Of a stretch of 64,000 bases of DNA, positions 1 through 10,002 are shown in pieces. The stretch spans positions 62,001 to 126,000 of the forward strand of contig NZ_JAKDUR010000001.1 of assembly GCF_030457605.1 (NCBI RefSeq), written 5' to 3'. Source of the DNA: Halomonas sp. (lineage in GTDB: Bacteria; Pseudomonadota; Gammaproteobacteria; Pseudomonadales; Halomonadaceae). The translations under genes and the position numbers were made by a program. Under the pieces are notes generated by a model, which was not told the DNA's origin, did not search any database, and saw nothing but the letters and a program-made list of their open reading frames with translations. Numbering within the stretch: the first letter of the stretch is position 1; each line of letters begins with the position of its first letter.

Positions 1-178
1 CCCCGACGGCGTTGACTACGTGATCCCGGGCAACGATGACTCCATCCGCGCCATCCAGATCTACGTCAAGGCGATTGCCGATGCCTGCGGCCGTGCCAAA
101 GAAGGCAGCCCGGACGAGTTCGTTGAAGTTGCTGACGACGCTACCGGCGCCGACAACAGCGCAGCCGCCGCCGAGTAA
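1..178 (+). CDS. rpsB: 30S ribosomal protein S2, C-terminal part (partial)
   Basis: Only the last 58 residues are in the window; the 5' part lies upstream. The reading frame opens at base 2 and ends at TAA 176-178. The visible segment holds the conserved S2 stretch [12 protein letters not shown], followed by an acidic, Ala-rich tail typical of gammaproteobacterial S2. S2 is a small-subunit ribosomal protein. The next gene is tsf, the classical rpsB-tsf pair, separated by an intrinsic terminator/attenuator. Identification is secure from the motif plus neighbour; the start cannot be seen. Confidence 0.95.
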   Translation, partial: PDGVDYVIPGNDDSIRAIQIYVKAIADACGRAKEGSPDEFVEVADDATGADNSAAAAE

Positions 179-188
179 GGTGGCGAGG

Positions 189-240
189 CGGCACATGACG
201 TGCCGCATTGTCTGAAGAGGGGGCCTGGCCCCCCTTTTTT
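189..240 (+). terminator. rpsB-tsf intergenic hairpins with T-run
   Basis: Two hairpins follow rpsB. The first pairs CGGCAC with GTGCCG (189-205). The second is a G5/C5 stem (218-235) running directly into six T residues (235-240). The second has the form of a Rho-independent terminator and probably acts as a partial attenuator between rpsB and tsf, as known for this pair in E. coli. Confidence 0.8.
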
Positions 241-284
241 CCCGCTTTTCATCATTCAGCTAGACTCATTAGAGGTGAATTCCC

Positions 285-1154
285 ATGGCAGCTATCAGCG
301 CCTCTCAGGTTAAGGAACTGCGCGAGCGCACCGGTCTTGGCATGATGGAGTGTAAAAAAGCACTCACTGAAACCGGCGGCGACATCGAAGTCGCGATCGA
401 AAACCTGCGCAAGAACTCCGGCCTTAAAGCCGCGAAAAAAGCCGACCGCACCGCCGCTGAAGGCGCCGTTGTGACCAAAGTGGCCGACGACGGCAGCTAT
501 GGCGTGATGGTCGAGATCAATTCCGAAACCGATTTTGTCGCGCGTGATGACAACTTCACCGGCTTCGCCAGCACCATCGTTGATGCCTTCTTCGCCGCGA
601 AAAGCGAAGACGTGGCCGCCGTGATGGACGGTGACCTGGAAAAAGTCCGCGAAGAGTTGGTGCAAAAGATCGGCGAGAACATCAGCGTGCGTCGTGCCGT
701 TGTGGTTGATGCCGGCGAAGGCAACACCGTGGGCGAATACGTCCACGGCGGCCGTATCGGCGTGCTGACCGTGCTCAAGGGCGGCACTTCCGAAGCGGCC
801 AAGGACATCGCCATGCACGTGGCGGCGATCAATCCGAGCGTGGCACGCCCGGACGACATGCCCCAGGACGAGCTGGACAAGGAAAAGGCGATCATTCTGG
901 CGCAGCCGGACATGGCCGGTAAGCCGGAAAACATCGCCGAGAAAATGGTTCAGGGTCGCCTCAAGAAGTACCTGGCGGAAAACAGCCTGACCGAGCAGCC
1001 GTTCGTCAAGAACCCCGATCAGAGCGTGGCCGAGTATGCCAAGGCCGCCGGTGGTGAAGTGTCCGGTTTTACCCGCTTTGAAGTGGGCGAAGGCATTGAA
1101 GTCGAAGAAGTCGACTTCGCCAAGGAAGTCATGGAACAGGCTGGCCGTAGCTAA
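285..1154 (+). CDS. tsf: Elongation factor Ts
   Basis: 289 aa. EF-Ts is the cytoplasmic nucleotide-exchange factor that releases GDP from EF-Tu. The N-terminal UBA-like module ([16 protein letters not shown], about residues 12-27) and the signature TDFVAR (82-87) that contacts EF-Tu are intact. Length matches the family (E. coli about 283 aa). The start is supported by the Shine-Dalgarno GAGGTGA seven bases upstream of ATG. It sits in the canonical order rpsB-tsf-pyrH-frr. Nothing unusual is seen in the protein. Confidence 0.98.
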   Translation: MAAISASQVKELRERTGLGMMECKKALTETGGDIEVAIENLRKNSGLKAAKKADRTAAEGAVVTKVADDGSYGVMVEINSETDFVARDDNFTGFASTIVDAFFAAKSEDVAAVMDGDLEKVREELVQKIGENISVRRAVVVDAGEGNTVGEYVHGGRIGVLTVLKGGTSEAAKDIAMHVAAINPSVARPDDMPQDELDKEKAIILAQPDMAGKPENIAEKMVQGRLKKYLAENSLTEQPFVKNPDQSVAEYAKAAGGEVSGFTRFEVGEGIEVEEVDFAKEVMEQAGRS

Positions 1155-1176
1155 GGTCAGACGTTTCACTGCGTGG

Positions 1177-1230
1177 GGCGTGCGCATTGGCGCACGCCTT
1201 CGCGTATCCGCTCCCCGTGCGCGGGGTGCT
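1177..1230 (+). terminator. Paired hairpins between tsf and pyrH (possible attenuator)
   Basis: A 9-bp perfect stem (GGCGTGCGC/GCGCACGCC, 1177-1198) is followed by a second stem CCCCG/CGGGG (1213-1226), then TGCTTTTG. The T-run is short, so termination is probably partial. The hairpins separate tsf from pyrH, 46 bases upstream of the pyrH start. Confidence 0.4.
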
Positions 1231-1271
1231 TTTGCCTATCCGCTGTTCAGGTCTGCCGCAGGAGAGATGCC

Positions 1272-2042
1272 ATGCCCACTGAAACGAACGAACCCCAGAC
1301 GCCCGCCCCCCAACCAGCCGTGAGTTCGAAGTCGAACTACAAGCGCATTTTGCTCAAGCTTTCGGGCGAAGCGCTGATGGGCGAGCACGAGTTCGGTATC
1401 GACCCCAAGGTGCTTGACCGCATGGCGCTGGAAATCGGCCAGCTTGTTGGTATTGGCGTGCAGGTGGGGTTGGTGATCGGCGGTGGCAACCTGTTTCGCG
1501 GCGCCGCGCTTAACGAAGCCGGCATGGATCGCGTGACCGGTGACCATATGGGCATGCTGGCAACGGTCATGAACGCCCTTGCCATGCGCGATGCGCTCGA
1601 ACGCTCCAACATCCGCTCGCGGGTGATGTCGGCGATCCAGATGAGCGGCGTGGTCGAACACTATGACCGCCGTTCGGCCATCCGCTACCTGACGTCCGGC
1701 GACGTAGTGCTGTTCTCCGCGGGTACCGGCAATCCGTTTTTCACCACCGACTCCGCTGCCTGCCTGCGGGGCATCGAAGTGGATGTGGATGTGGTGATCA
1801 AGGCCACCAAGGTGGATGGCGTTTATGACAAGGATCCGGTAAAACACGCCGACGCGGTAAAATATGAACAGCTGAGCTATGACGACGCGCTGGATCAGAA
1901 GCTCGGCGTCATGGATTTGACCGCTATCTGCCTGGTACGTGACCATAATATGCCGGTGCGGGTATTTGACATGAACAAGCCTGGCGCGTTGCTGAATCTG
2001 GTCGTTGGCGGCCGTGAAGGCACACTGATCAACCAGGGTTAA
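1272..2042 (+). CDS. pyrH: UMP kinase
   Basis: 256 aa. Phosphorylates UMP to UDP with ATP, the first committed step toward UTP/CTP; member of the amino-acid kinase fold, normally a hexamer. Motifs seen: [14 protein letters not shown] (about 24-37), GGGNLFRGA, and the PyrH-typical [13 protein letters not shown] that contacts UMP. The frame is open further upstream to 1173, but ATG 1272 has AGGAGA at good spacing and leaves a short 20-residue polar lead, so I chose it. It lies between tsf and frr as in most Gammaproteobacteria. Confidence 0.97.
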   Translation: MPTETNEPQTPAPQPAVSSKSNYKRILLKLSGEALMGEHEFGIDPKVLDRMALEIGQLVGIGVQVGLVIGGGNLFRGAALNEAGMDRVTGDHMGMLATVMNALAMRDALERSNIRSRVMSAIQMSGVVEHYDRRSAIRYLTSGDVVLFSAGTGNPFFTTDSAACLRGIEVDVDVVIKATKVDGVYDKDPVKHADAVKYEQLSYDDALDQKLGVMDLTAICLVRDHNMPVRVFDMNKPGALLNLVVGGREGTLINQG

Positions 2043-2060
2043 ACGTGAAGGGGTAAAGAC

Positions 2061-2618
2061 GTGATCGAAGATATCCAGAAAGATGCCGGAACCCGCATGC
2101 AGAAAAGCGTTGATGCGCTGCACACGAACTTCAACAAGATTCGTACCGGACGCGCGCACCCCAGCATTCTGGACGCGGTGACCGTGGACTATTACGGCGG
2201 CCAGGTGCCCCTGAACCAGGTGGCCTCCATCAACGTGGAAGATGCGCGTACGCTGACCGTTAATCCCTGGGAAGGCAGCATGGTGCCCAAGATCGAGAAG
2301 GCCATCCTGACCTCTGATCTGGGGCTTAATCCGGCGAGTGCCGGCAACGTGATTCGCGTGCCCATGCCGATGCTGACCGAAGACACCCGCAAGGGCTACA
2401 TCAAGCAGGCGCGCAGTGAAGCCGAAAGTGCCCGGGTGGCCGTGCGCAACGTGCGCCGGGATGCCAACGGTGATTTCAAGTCGCTGCTCAAGGACAAGGA
2501 AATCAGCGAAGACGAACAGCGTCAGGGTGAAGATGGCATCCAGAAGCTGACCGACAAGCACATTGCCGAAATCGACAAGGCACTGGCTTCCAAGGAAGAC
2601 GACCTGATGAAGGTATGA
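2061..2618 (+). CDS. frr: Ribosome recycling factor
   Basis: 185 aa, the standard RRF length. With EF-G it splits post-termination 70S ribosomes. N-terminal [19 protein letters not shown] and the central [13 protein letters not shown] segment are diagnostic. It starts with GTG 18 bases after pyrH, preceded by GAAGGGGT. The stop codon is built into the stem of a strong terminator, which ends this translation-factor block. Confidence 0.97.
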   Translation: MIEDIQKDAGTRMQKSVDALHTNFNKIRTGRAHPSILDAVTVDYYGGQVPLNQVASINVEDARTLTVNPWEGSMVPKIEKAILTSDLGLNPASAGNVIRVPMPMLTEDTRKGYIKQARSEAESARVAVRNVRRDANGDFKSLLKDKEISEDEQRQGEDGIQKLTDKHIAEIDKALASKEDDLMKV

Positions 2619-2641
2619 CGTGCGATGGCACGTCGTTTTTT
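2617..2641 (+). terminator. Rho-independent terminator after frr
   Basis: Stem GACGTGC (2617-2623), loop GATG, stem GCACGTC (2628-2634), then G and six T (2636-2641). The stem overlaps the frr TGA codon, so terminating ribosomes could affect hairpin folding. Confidence 0.85.
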
Positions 2642-2667
2642 ATGATTGATTCCGGGTCCGAGACGCC

Positions 2668-3483
2668 ATGACGCCACCGCAGTTTCCTGAACCACGCCTA
2701 GGCGCCGGCGAGTCCGGCGCTGAATCAGGCGCGCCCGCTGTGCCTGCCTCCGCGCCGGGAGCCGTGCCCGCGCATGTCGCCATCATCATGGATGGCAATA
2801 ACCGCTGGGCCAGGACGCGCGGGCTCTCCGGCGTACGCGGCCACCGTGCCGGCGTCGAATCGGTGCGTGCGGTTATCAAATGCGCCGCCGAACGTGGCGT
2901 GGGTACGCTGAGCCTGTTTGCCTTTTCCAGCGAAAACTGGAAGCGTCCGGCAGCAGAGGTTCACGCGCTGATGGAGCTTTTCCTGATGGCGCTCAAACGT
3001 GAAGTCAAAAAGCTGCATGAGCGCAACGTGCGCCTGACCATTCTGGGCGATCGCACGGCTTTCTCCCACGCCATCCAGCAGCATATACAGCGCGCTGAAG
3101 CGCTGACCGGAGACAATACCGGCATGCATCTGGTGGTTGCGGCCAATTACGGTGGCAAGTGGGATATTGCCTGCGCGGCACGGCAGCTGGCCGAACAGGT
3201 GGCTGCCGGGGAGATTGCCCCCGCCGACGTGGATGCCGACCGGTTGGAACAGGCCATGGCGCAAAGCGGCGTGCCGCCGGTAGACCTGTGCATCCGCACC
3301 AGCGGCGAGCAGCGCCTGTCCAACTTCATGCTGTGGCAGCTGGCTTATGCCGAGCTGTATTTCTCTACGCTGTTATGGCCGGACTTCGGTGCTGAAGCGA
3401 TGGACGCTGCCCTTGACGATTTCGCCGGGCGCAAACGCCGCTTCGGCATGACCCACGAGCAGATAGAGGCCCAGGGTGCTTAG
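2668..3483 (+). CDS. uppS: (2E,6E)-farnesyl-diphosphate-specific undecaprenyl diphosphate synthase
   Basis: 271 aa cis-prenyltransferase that adds eight isoprene units to farnesyl diphosphate, giving the C55 carrier for peptidoglycan and polysaccharides. The catalytic motif is MDGNNRWA with the key Asp at about residue 42; the C-terminal RTSGEQRLSNFMLWQ signature is also intact. The N-terminus carries a Pro/Ala/Gly-rich lead of about 34 residues before the enzyme fold, longer than in E. coli; an internal start was not obvious. The 3' end overlaps cdsA by 8 bases, which suggests translational coupling. Confidence 0.96.
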   Translation: MTPPQFPEPRLGAGESGAESGAPAVPASAPGAVPAHVAIIMDGNNRWARTRGLSGVRGHRAGVESVRAVIKCAAERGVGTLSLFAFSSENWKRPAAEVHALMELFLMALKREVKKLHERNVRLTILGDRTAFSHAIQQHIQRAEALTGDNTGMHLVVAANYGGKWDIACAARQLAEQVAAGEIAPADVDADRLEQAMAQSGVPPVDLCIRTSGEQRLSNFMLWQLAYAELYFSTLLWPDFGAEAMDAALDDFAGRKRRFGMTHEQIEAQGA

Positions 3484-4288
3484 ACAGCGGATTATTACCG
3501 CCGCCTGGCTGGCACCGCTGGTGCTGGCCGGGCTTTTCGGTCTTGAAGGTGGCGCTTTTTCCCTGTTTGCCGCCGCCATTGTATTGCTTGGCGGTTGGGA
3601 ATGGACAAACCTGGCCGGCGTGCTTGAACCGCGCCGGCGCGGGCTTGCCGTTGCCGGCCTGGCCGGAATCATGCTGGTGCTGTGGGGCACGGGGTCGGCA
3701 CATGCGGTCTGGCCACTGGTGCTGGGTGCGCTTGGCTGGGCGTTAAACCTTTACTGGGTGGCGCGCTTTCCCGCGGCCACCGGTCAGTGGGCAAGCACCG
3801 TGCGCCGGCTGGCCATGGGGCTGTGGGTGTTGGTGCCGTGCTGGGTGGGGTTCAACGCCCTGCGCGCCACCGATCCCGGCGGCATCTGGCTTTTGTTTGT
3901 GCTGCTGCTGGTCTGGGCGGCGGATATCGGCGCGTACTTCGCCGGCCGCGCGCTAGGGCGGCGCAAGCTGGCCCCGGCGGTAAGCCCGGGGAAATCCTGG
4001 GAAGGCGTTTTCGGCGGCATGGCCGCCACCACGCTGTTGTCGCTGGGGTTTGCCGTCTGGCAGTCCGTTGGCGTGCCGGCCACGCTGGTGCTGCTGCTGG
4101 TAACGGCTGGCGTCACGCTGGTGTCGGTACTCGGCGATTTGCTCGAAAGCATGCTCAAGCGCCATCGCCAGATCAAGGATTCCAGCGCGCTGCTGCCCGG
4201 CCACGGCGGCGTGCTTGACCGCATTGACAGCCTGACTGCTGCGGTGCCGGTATTTGCCCTGTTCTACTTGCAGGTACTGCCGTTATGA
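3476..4288 (+). CDS. cdsA: Phosphatidate cytidylyltransferase (CDP-diacylglycerol synthase)
   Basis: 270 aa integral membrane enzyme that makes CDP-diacylglycerol from phosphatidate and CTP, feeding all phospholipids. The sequence is strongly hydrophobic with several membrane segments and ends with the CDP-DAG synthase signature [12 protein letters not shown]; the upstream SPGKSWEG segment is also typical. It starts at GTG 3476 inside the uppS 3' end and ends in an ATGA overlap with dxr, so the three genes form one transcription and translation unit. Confidence 0.96.
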   Translation: MLRQRIITAAWLAPLVLAGLFGLEGGAFSLFAAAIVLLGGWEWTNLAGVLEPRRRGLAVAGLAGIMLVLWGTGSAHAVWPLVLGALGWALNLYWVARFPAATGQWASTVRRLAMGLWVLVPCWVGFNALRATDPGGIWLLFVLLLVWAADIGAYFAGRALGRRKLAPAVSPGKSWEGVFGGMAATTLLSLGFAVWQSVGVPATLVLLLVTAGVTLVSVLGDLLESMLKRHRQIKDSSALLPGHGGVLDRIDSLTAAVPVFALFYLQVLPL

Positions 4289-5490
4289 CAGACGCTGCCG
4301 TTCGCTGCGTAACCGTGCTGGGCTCCACTGGCTCCATCGGCAAGAACACGCTGGACGTGATCGCGCGCCACCCTGATCGTTATCGCGTGCATGCGCTGAC
4401 GGCCCACGCGTCTAGCGAAGCACTGCTGGCCCAGTGCCTGGTGCATCGCCCGGCGGTGGCGGTGCTGTCGGCCGAGGCTGATGCAGCCTGGCTACGTGGC
4501 GAGCTGAAGGCGAAAGGCGTTGCCACGACGGTGACCGCCGGCGTTGAAGCGCTTTGCGAAGTGGCCCGCGACAGTGCTGCGGATACCGTCATGGCAGCGA
4601 TTGTCGGCGGAGCAGGACTGTTGCCGGCACTCGCTGCGGCCGACGCTGGCAAGCGCGTACTGCTGGCCAATAAAGAAGCACTGGTGATGAGTGGGGCGCT
4701 TTTCATGGACGCCGTGGCGGCTTCCGGGGCGACGCTTTTGCCGATTGACTCGGAACACAACGCCATTTATCAGTGTCTACCCGCCGAGCATCGCGGCGGG
4801 CTTTCCCGCCACGGTGTCTCGCAGCTGTTGCTGACCGCGTCAGGCGGGCCGCTGCGTCACCTGAGCGCCGAGGCGCTTGAGCGCGTGACACCGGAACAGG
4901 CCTGCGCCCATCCCAACTGGTCCATGGGGCGCAAGATCTCCGTGGACAGCGCCACCCTGATGAACAAGGGGCTTGAGCTGATCGAGGCCTGCTGGCTGTT
5001 CGACGCCGCCCCCGAGCAGGTGCAGGTGGTAGTGCACCCGCAAAGCGTGGTTCACTCCATGGCCGCCTACGCGGATGGCTCGGTGATCGCGCAAATGGGC
5101 AATCCCGACATGCGCACGCCCATTGCCTATGGCCTGGCCTGGCCCGAACGTATTGATGCCGGCGTCAGGGCGCTTGATCTGTTCCAGGTGGCGCGACTGG
5201 ACTTTGAAAGCCCGGACGAAGAGCGCTTTCCCTGCCTGCGGCTGGCCCGCGAGGCCATGCTGGCCGGCGGAACGGCGCCAGCCGTGCTCAACGCGGCCAA
5301 TGAGATAGCCGTTGATGCCTTTCTTGACCGTCGTCTGGGCTTTGCCGCGATCGCCCGGGTGGTGGACGACGTGCTTGAGAGAGAGCCGGCGGCGCCGGCG
5401 GCAAGCCTTGAGGCGATTGTCGACGCCGACCGGCGCGCGCGCCACCTCGCCACTCAGCGGGTGAGCCACCACGGTATGCCACGACGATAA
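4285..5490 (+). CDS. dxr: 1-deoxy-D-xylulose 5-phosphate reductoisomerase
   Basis: 401 aa, normal length. Second step of the MEP isoprenoid pathway: DXP plus NADPH to 2-C-methyl-erythritol 4-phosphate, in the cytoplasm. Seen: NADPH-binding [13 protein letters not shown] near the N-terminus, ANKEALV, the metal/substrate segment [11 protein letters not shown], and [16 protein letters not shown]. It overlaps cdsA by four bases (ATGA). Its position next to uppS makes biochemical sense because both serve the isoprenoid supply. Confidence 0.98.
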   Translation: MTDAAVRCVTVLGSTGSIGKNTLDVIARHPDRYRVHALTAHASSEALLAQCLVHRPAVAVLSAEADAAWLRGELKAKGVATTVTAGVEALCEVARDSAADTVMAAIVGGAGLLPALAAADAGKRVLLANKEALVMSGALFMDAVAASGATLLPIDSEHNAIYQCLPAEHRGGLSRHGVSQLLLTASGGPLRHLSAEALERVTPEQACAHPNWSMGRKISVDSATLMNKGLELIEACWLFDAAPEQVQVVVHPQSVVHSMAAYADGSVIAQMGNPDMRTPIAYGLAWPERIDAGVRALDLFQVARLDFESPDEERFPCLRLAREAMLAGGTAPAVLNAANEIAVDAFLDRRLGFAAIARVVDDVLEREPAAPAASLEAIVDADRRARHLATQRVSHHGMPRR

Positions 5491-5523
5491 GCCGCGCAGC
5501 AAGCGCGCAGGAGAACACAGCCG

Positions 5524-6897
5524 ATGGGCCTGATACAGAACATTCTGGCGGTTATTGTGGTGTTGGGGCTTCTGGTCACCTTCCACGAATTCGGGCACTT
5601 CTGGGTAGCGCGCCGCTGCGGGGTCAAGGTGCTGCGCTTCAGCGTCGGCTTTGGTAAACCGCTATGGTCACGGGTTGACCGCCACGGCACCGAATTTGCC
5701 GTGGCCGCGATTCCGTTGGGCGGCTACGTGAAAATGCTCGACGAGCGCGAAGCGCCGGTGCCGGCAGAGGAGCAGCATCGGGCATTCAACCGTAAAAATG
5801 TCTGGCAGCGTATTGCTGTGGTGGCCGCAGGCCCTGCGGCCAATTTCCTACTCGCCATCGTGGCCTACTGGGCGCTGTTTGTGGCGGGCACGTCTGTGGT
5901 GGTGCCCAAGGTGGGCGCCGTGGCGCCGCAGTCTCCGGCCCATGAGGCGGGGCTTCGCCAGGGCGACGAGCTGACCGGCGTGGAGGGAGAAGCCGTACGT
6001 TCCTGGGAAGATGTCAATCTGGCGCTGGTGGGGCTGATCGGGCATGACGGTGAACTCACCGTCGAGGCGCGCCCGGAAGGAGCCAGCGAGTCGCGGCGTT
6101 ATGCCCTGCCGGTGGAGCGCTACCTGGTGCGCCAGGATCCGCCCCGGCCGTTGAAAACCCTGGGTATCACACCCTGGCAGCCGGCATTTCCGCCGGTACT
6201 GGGTCAGGTTGTTGACGGAGAAGCGGCGGCGCGCGCGGGGCTCAAGGCCGGCGACCGTATTGTCGCGGTCAACGGCGAGACCATCGATAACTGGATGGCA
6301 TTTGTTGAACGAGTGCGTCAAAGCCCCGGGCGCACTCTGGAAATACGCGTCAATCGCGATGGGAATACCCGCGCGATGACGCTGACACCCGGCACTCATC
6401 AACTGGAAGGTGGCAGTGAAAAAGGTGGCAGTGAAATAGGCTACATCGGCGCCGGCGTGGCGTCGGCCCAGTGGCCCGACGAGATGCGTCGCGAGGTGCG
6501 CTTTGGCCCTGTCGAAGCCGTGGGCGAGGCGTTTTCACGCACCGGCGAGATGACGCTGCTGACGCTTGATTCCATCCGCAAGATGTTGGTGGGACTGATT
6601 TCACCGTCGAATCTGTCAGGGCCGATCACGATAGCCAAAATTTCCGGTGATTCGGCCCGGGCGGGGCTTGATGCCTTTGTCAGCTTTCTGGCGTACCTTT
6701 CCATCAGCCTTGGGGTGCTTAACCTGCTCCCGATCCCGGTGCTCGACGGCGGGCATTTGCTTTACTATGCCGTGGAGCTGGTGCGGGGGCGTCCGGTTTC
6801 CGAGCAGGCGCAGGCCGTCGGGCTGCGCATCGGTCTGGCCATGGTCGGTACGCTGATGCTGATGGCCCTGTATTTTGACCTGATGCGCCTGTGGTAA
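5524..6897 (+). CDS. rseP: RIP metalloprotease RseP (site-2 protease)
   Basis: 457 aa inner-membrane zinc protease that cuts anti-sigma factor RseA after DegS, releasing sigma-E. The zinc-binding HEFGH is at residues 21-25 in the first membrane helix. Two PDZ domains occupy about residues 120-300. The third metal ligand lies in PVLDGGHLLYY near the C-terminus, followed by the last membrane segments. The order dxr-rseP-bamA is the standard gammaproteobacterial one. AGGAG lies about ten bases before the ATG. Confidence 0.96.
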   Translation: MGLIQNILAVIVVLGLLVTFHEFGHFWVARRCGVKVLRFSVGFGKPLWSRVDRHGTEFAVAAIPLGGYVKMLDEREAPVPAEEQHRAFNRKNVWQRIAVVAAGPAANFLLAIVAYWALFVAGTSVVVPKVGAVAPQSPAHEAGLRQGDELTGVEGEAVRSWEDVNLALVGLIGHDGELTVEARPEGASESRRYALPVERYLVRQDPPRPLKTLGITPWQPAFPPVLGQVVDGEAAARAGLKAGDRIVAVNGETIDNWMAFVERVRQSPGRTLEIRVNRDGNTRAMTLTPGTHQLEGGSEKGGSEIGYIGAGVASAQWPDEMRREVRFGPVEAVGEAFSRTGEMTLLTLDSIRKMLVGLISPSNLSGPITIAKISGDSARAGLDAFVSFLAYLSISLGVLNLLPIPVLDGGHLLYYAVELVRGRPVSEQAQAVGLRIGLAMVGTLMLMALYFDLMRLW

Positions 6898-6921
6898 TGA
6901 CGCGTGTAAAGGCAGCGTGCC

Positions 6922-6949
6922 TTGTCATCTGCCTGCACAAATGTATATG
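6922..6949 (+). promoter_or_regulatory. Candidate promoter upstream of bamA
   Basis: TTGTCA (6922-6927), a 16-base spacer and TATATG (6944-6949) lie 47 bases upstream of the bamA start, in the 99-base gap after rseP. Hexamers are read by eye against the sigma-70 consensus. I did not find a convincing sigma-E consensus here. Confidence 0.4.
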
Positions 6950-6996
6950 GTGCCTGTCTGACACGGTGGGCAGACCAACGCGAGCGAATTGACTGC

Positions 6997-9345
6997 ATGA
7001 AAATAAAGACCCTTGGAATGGCGGCATTTTTGCTGGCTTCGGCCGGCAGCGCCCAGGCACAACCCTTTGACGTTTCCGACATTCGTGTAGAAGGACTCAA
7101 GCGGGTATCCGCCGCCTCGGTCTTTAACGCCTTTCCGGTAAGCGCAAGCGATACGGTAAGCGAGCGCGAGCTGGCGGCTGCCGCCCGCGAACTGTTTGCC
7201 ACCGGCCTGTTTGACGACGTTTCCCTGGCCCGTGAAGGCGATGTGCTGGTGATCAAGGTGATCGAAAGGCCGACCATTGCCCGGCTGGACATCAGCGGCA
7301 ACGAACAGATTGCCGAAGATGACCTGCGCAAGGGGCTGACCGAAGCCGGGCTTGCCGAGGGCCAGGTGCTTGAGCTTTCCACCCTTGAAGAAATTCAGCG
7401 CGAGCTGGAAAACGTCTACCAGTCCCAGGGGCGTTATAGTGCCCGCATCGATGCCGAGGTCGAGGAAATCGACACCGGCCGTGTGCAGGTCAATATCAAG
7501 ATCAACGAAGGCGAAGTGGCCAAAATCCGTCAGATCAATATCGTGGGTAACCGCGCCTTTGAAGACGAGACATTGCGCGACCTGTTCGAGCTTGAAGACC
7601 GGCCCGGCATGTTCTTCGGCTGGTTTTCAAGCGACGAATATTCGCGCCAGGCACTCGCCGGTGATATCGAGCGGCTGCGTTCGTACTATCTGGACCGCGG
7701 CTACGCCAACTTTGAAGTGACCTCGACCCAGGTGTCCATCGGGCCGGAAAAAACCGACATCTACATCACCCTGAACGTCGATGAGGGCGAGCAGTACCGC
7801 ATCGGCGACGTGCGCTTTGCTGGCGATATGCCGATTGCCGAAAGCGAAGCCCGCAAGCTGCTCAAGGTAGAGCGCGGCCAGCAGTTCTCGCGCAGCAAGC
7901 TTAACGCCTCCACCGAGGCGCTGCGCAAGCGGTTGGGCGCCGAAGGCTTTGCCTTTGCCGAGGTCAACGCCGCGCCTGAAATGAACGACGACAGCACCGC
8001 CGATTTGATTCTCAACGTCGAGCCGGGGGAACGCACCTACGTTCGCCGTATCGAGTTCAAGGGCAATACCACCACTCAGGATGAAGTGCTGCGCCGGGAA
8101 ATGACCCAGATGGAAGGCGCGCCTGCCTCCACCGATGAAATTACCAACTCTCGCCAGCGCCTCAACCGCCTCGGGTTTTTCAAGCAGGTGGAAGTGGACA
8201 CCCAGCGTGTGCCCGGCGAACCCAACCAGCTGGACGTGACTTACGAAGTGGAAGAGCAGCCCTCGGGTTCGGTATCGGCAAGCGTCGGCTTTTCACAAAG
8301 TGCCGGTGTCATCTACGGCGCGTCGCTTTCCCAAAACAACTTTTTGGGCACGGGTAATCGCGTCAATCTGGGGGCCCAGCGCAGCGATACCTTCACCAGC
8401 GTCAACTTCGGTTTTACCGATCCGTACTGGACCATCAACGGCATTTCCCGGGGCTATAACGTTTTCTACCGTGAAACCGATTACGAAGATTCGGACATTT
8501 CCACCTATTCCACCGATTCCTACGGCGCCGGCATCAACTTCGGCTACCCGATCAGCGAGCTTTCGCGGCTGAACTTCGGCGCCAGCGCTGAAGACCTCAA
8601 GATCAAGACGTATTACGACACGGCGTCGGAAATCGAGCGCTATGTGGCAGACGAGGGCGATAGCTCCCAGGCCGTCAAGCTCACGGCCAGCTGGACGCGC
8701 AATAATCTGAACCGCGGCATCATGCCCACTGACGGCAGCTATCAGCGCGTCTCCGTCGAGACCGCCGCGCCGGGCAGCGACGTCAGCTATTACAAGTTCC
8801 GCGCGCGTGCCCAGCAGCTGTTTGCCCTGGATGACGACGACCTGTGGTCGCTCAAGTTTTCCGGTAACCTGGGCTATGCCGACACCTTTGGCGGTAACGA
8901 CCCGTATCCTTTCTATGAAAACTTCTACGCCGGCGGGTTGGGCTCGGTACGTGGCTTTACCTCCAACACCCTGGGGCAGCGCACCACGCCCAAGCGCGTA
9001 GGCGGTCGCGACCGCACGCTGGGGGGTAACGTGCTGGTGGAAGGTAGCGCCGAGGTGCTGTTCCCGGTGCCGTTCGTGGAAAATCAGGATTCCATGCAAA
9101 CCTCGTTGTTTGTGGATGCCGGTAATACCTTTTTGACGTCCTGCTATGACGTGCTCGACGACGACGCGGACCGCCAGAACTGCAGTTCCGGCGTTGATCT
9201 GGGCGAGCTGCGTTACAGCGCCGGGATCGGACTGTCCTGGCTTACGCCGGTAGGGCCGTTGACCTTTAGTGTGGCCAAGCCGCTCAATGACAAGAGTGAA
9301 GACGACACCGAGTTTTTCCAGTTCTCGCTGGGCCAGTCGTTCTAA
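6997..9345 (+). CDS. bamA: Outer membrane protein assembly factor BamA
   Basis: 782 aa. Central Omp85 subunit of the BAM complex that folds beta-barrels into the outer membrane. The signal peptide MKIKTLGMAAFLLASAGSA is followed by a cleavage site near AQA/Q. Five POTRA domains fill about residues 23-420. The C-terminal half is the 16-strand barrel; it contains the conserved GLGSVRGF motif (VRGF, loop 6) and ends in an aromatic residue (SLGQSF). The frame is open to 6922, but ATG 6997 begins the signal peptide. skp follows, as usual. Confidence 0.97.
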   Translation: MKIKTLGMAAFLLASAGSAQAQPFDVSDIRVEGLKRVSAASVFNAFPVSASDTVSERELAAAARELFATGLFDDVSLAREGDVLVIKVIERPTIARLDISGNEQIAEDDLRKGLTEAGLAEGQVLELSTLEEIQRELENVYQSQGRYSARIDAEVEEIDTGRVQVNIKINEGEVAKIRQINIVGNRAFEDETLRDLFELEDRPGMFFGWFSSDEYSRQALAGDIERLRSYYLDRGYANFEVTSTQVSIGPEKTDIYITLNVDEGEQYRIGDVRFAGDMPIAESEARKLLKVERGQQFSRSKLNASTEALRKRLGAEGFAFAEVNAAPEMNDDSTADLILNVEPGERTYVRRIEFKGNTTTQDEVLRREMTQMEGAPASTDEITNSRQRLNRLGFFKQVEVDTQRVPGEPNQLDVTYEVEEQPSGSVSASVGFSQSAGVIYGASLSQNNFLGTGNRVNLGAQRSDTFTSVNFGFTDPYWTINGISRGYNVFYRETDYEDSDISTYSTDSYGAGINFGYPISELSRLNFGASAEDLKIKTYYDTASEIERYVADEGDSSQAVKLTASWTRNNLNRGIMPTDGSYQRVSVETAAPGSDVSYYKFRARAQQLFALDDDDLWSLKFSGNLGYADTFGGNDPYPFYENFYAGGLGSVRGFTSNTLGQRTTPKRVGGRDRTLGGNVLVEGSAEVLFPVPFVENQDSMQTSLFVDAGNTFLTSCYDVLDDDADRQNCSSGVDLGELRYSAGIGLSWLTPVGPLTFSVAKPLNDKSEDDTEFFQFSLGQSF

Positions 9346-9454
9346 CGCGGGCATGGCACTTTGCGCCACACCCGGCTTGCGCCATGCCGGCGCGAGCCAG
9401 GCATATCAGCCCGGTTGTACCCATCTCAGCTGTACCCACGAGGAGTGATGTAGG

Positions 9455-9955
9455 ATGCGCAAACTGATAGCCGCCGTCATGGTGTCCGGCCTTATGACAC
9501 TGCCGGCATACGCAGCGGATGTGGCCGTACTTGACTGGCGCGCCGCGCTGATGAATACCGAGTCGGCCCAGGCGTCCTTGAGTCAGCTGGAAGGCGAAGT
9601 GGGCGCTCAGCAAAGCGAAGCGAAAAGCCTTGGCAATGAACTGCAAAGCCTGCAGCGGCGTCTGCAGGACGAAGGCGACGTGATGTCGGATTCCGAGCGT
9701 CAGCGCCTGATGAGCGAGCTGCAGCAAAAGGGCCGCCGCTTTGAAACCCTGCGCCGTGAAGTGCTGAGTGCGCAGCAGCGCTCGGAAAAGCAGTTTCTGG
9801 AACAGGCCGAGCCGACCCTCGAGAAGGCCGTGGATCAGGTGATCGCGCGCCACGGTATTGATATACTGGTCGAACCTCAGGGCGTGTTGCATTCCTCCAT
9901 GGATCTGCCCAACCTCACCGACGAGGTGACGCAGGTATTCAATTCGCTGAATTAA
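9455..9955 (+). CDS. skp: Periplasmic chaperone Skp/OmpH
   Basis: 166 aa. Signal peptide MRKLIAAVMVSGLMTLPAYA, then an OmpH/Skp domain: a short beta core (ADVAVLDWRAAL) with long charged alpha-helical arms (about residues 45-125, Gln/Glu/Arg rich) that form the trimeric jellyfish clamp holding unfolded outer-membrane proteins. It lies 109 bases after bamA and before lpxD, the conserved position. Family assignment relies on context plus domain shape. Confidence 0.93.
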   Translation: MRKLIAAVMVSGLMTLPAYAADVAVLDWRAALMNTESAQASLSQLEGEVGAQQSEAKSLGNELQSLQRRLQDEGDVMSDSERQRLMSELQQKGRRFETLRREVLSAQQRSEKQFLEQAEPTLEKAVDQVIARHGIDILVEPQGVLHSSMDLPNLTDEVTQVFNSLN

Positions 9956-10002
9956 TTTTATCCGCTGCGGCGCTGTCGCAGCGCTAGCATTTCTGGGCTC
10001 TT

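Noticed and set aside
1236-2561. 441-aa open frame on - strand opposite pyrH-frr
   Set aside because: Antisense shadow with His-rich low-complexity sequence; pyrH and frr are certain.
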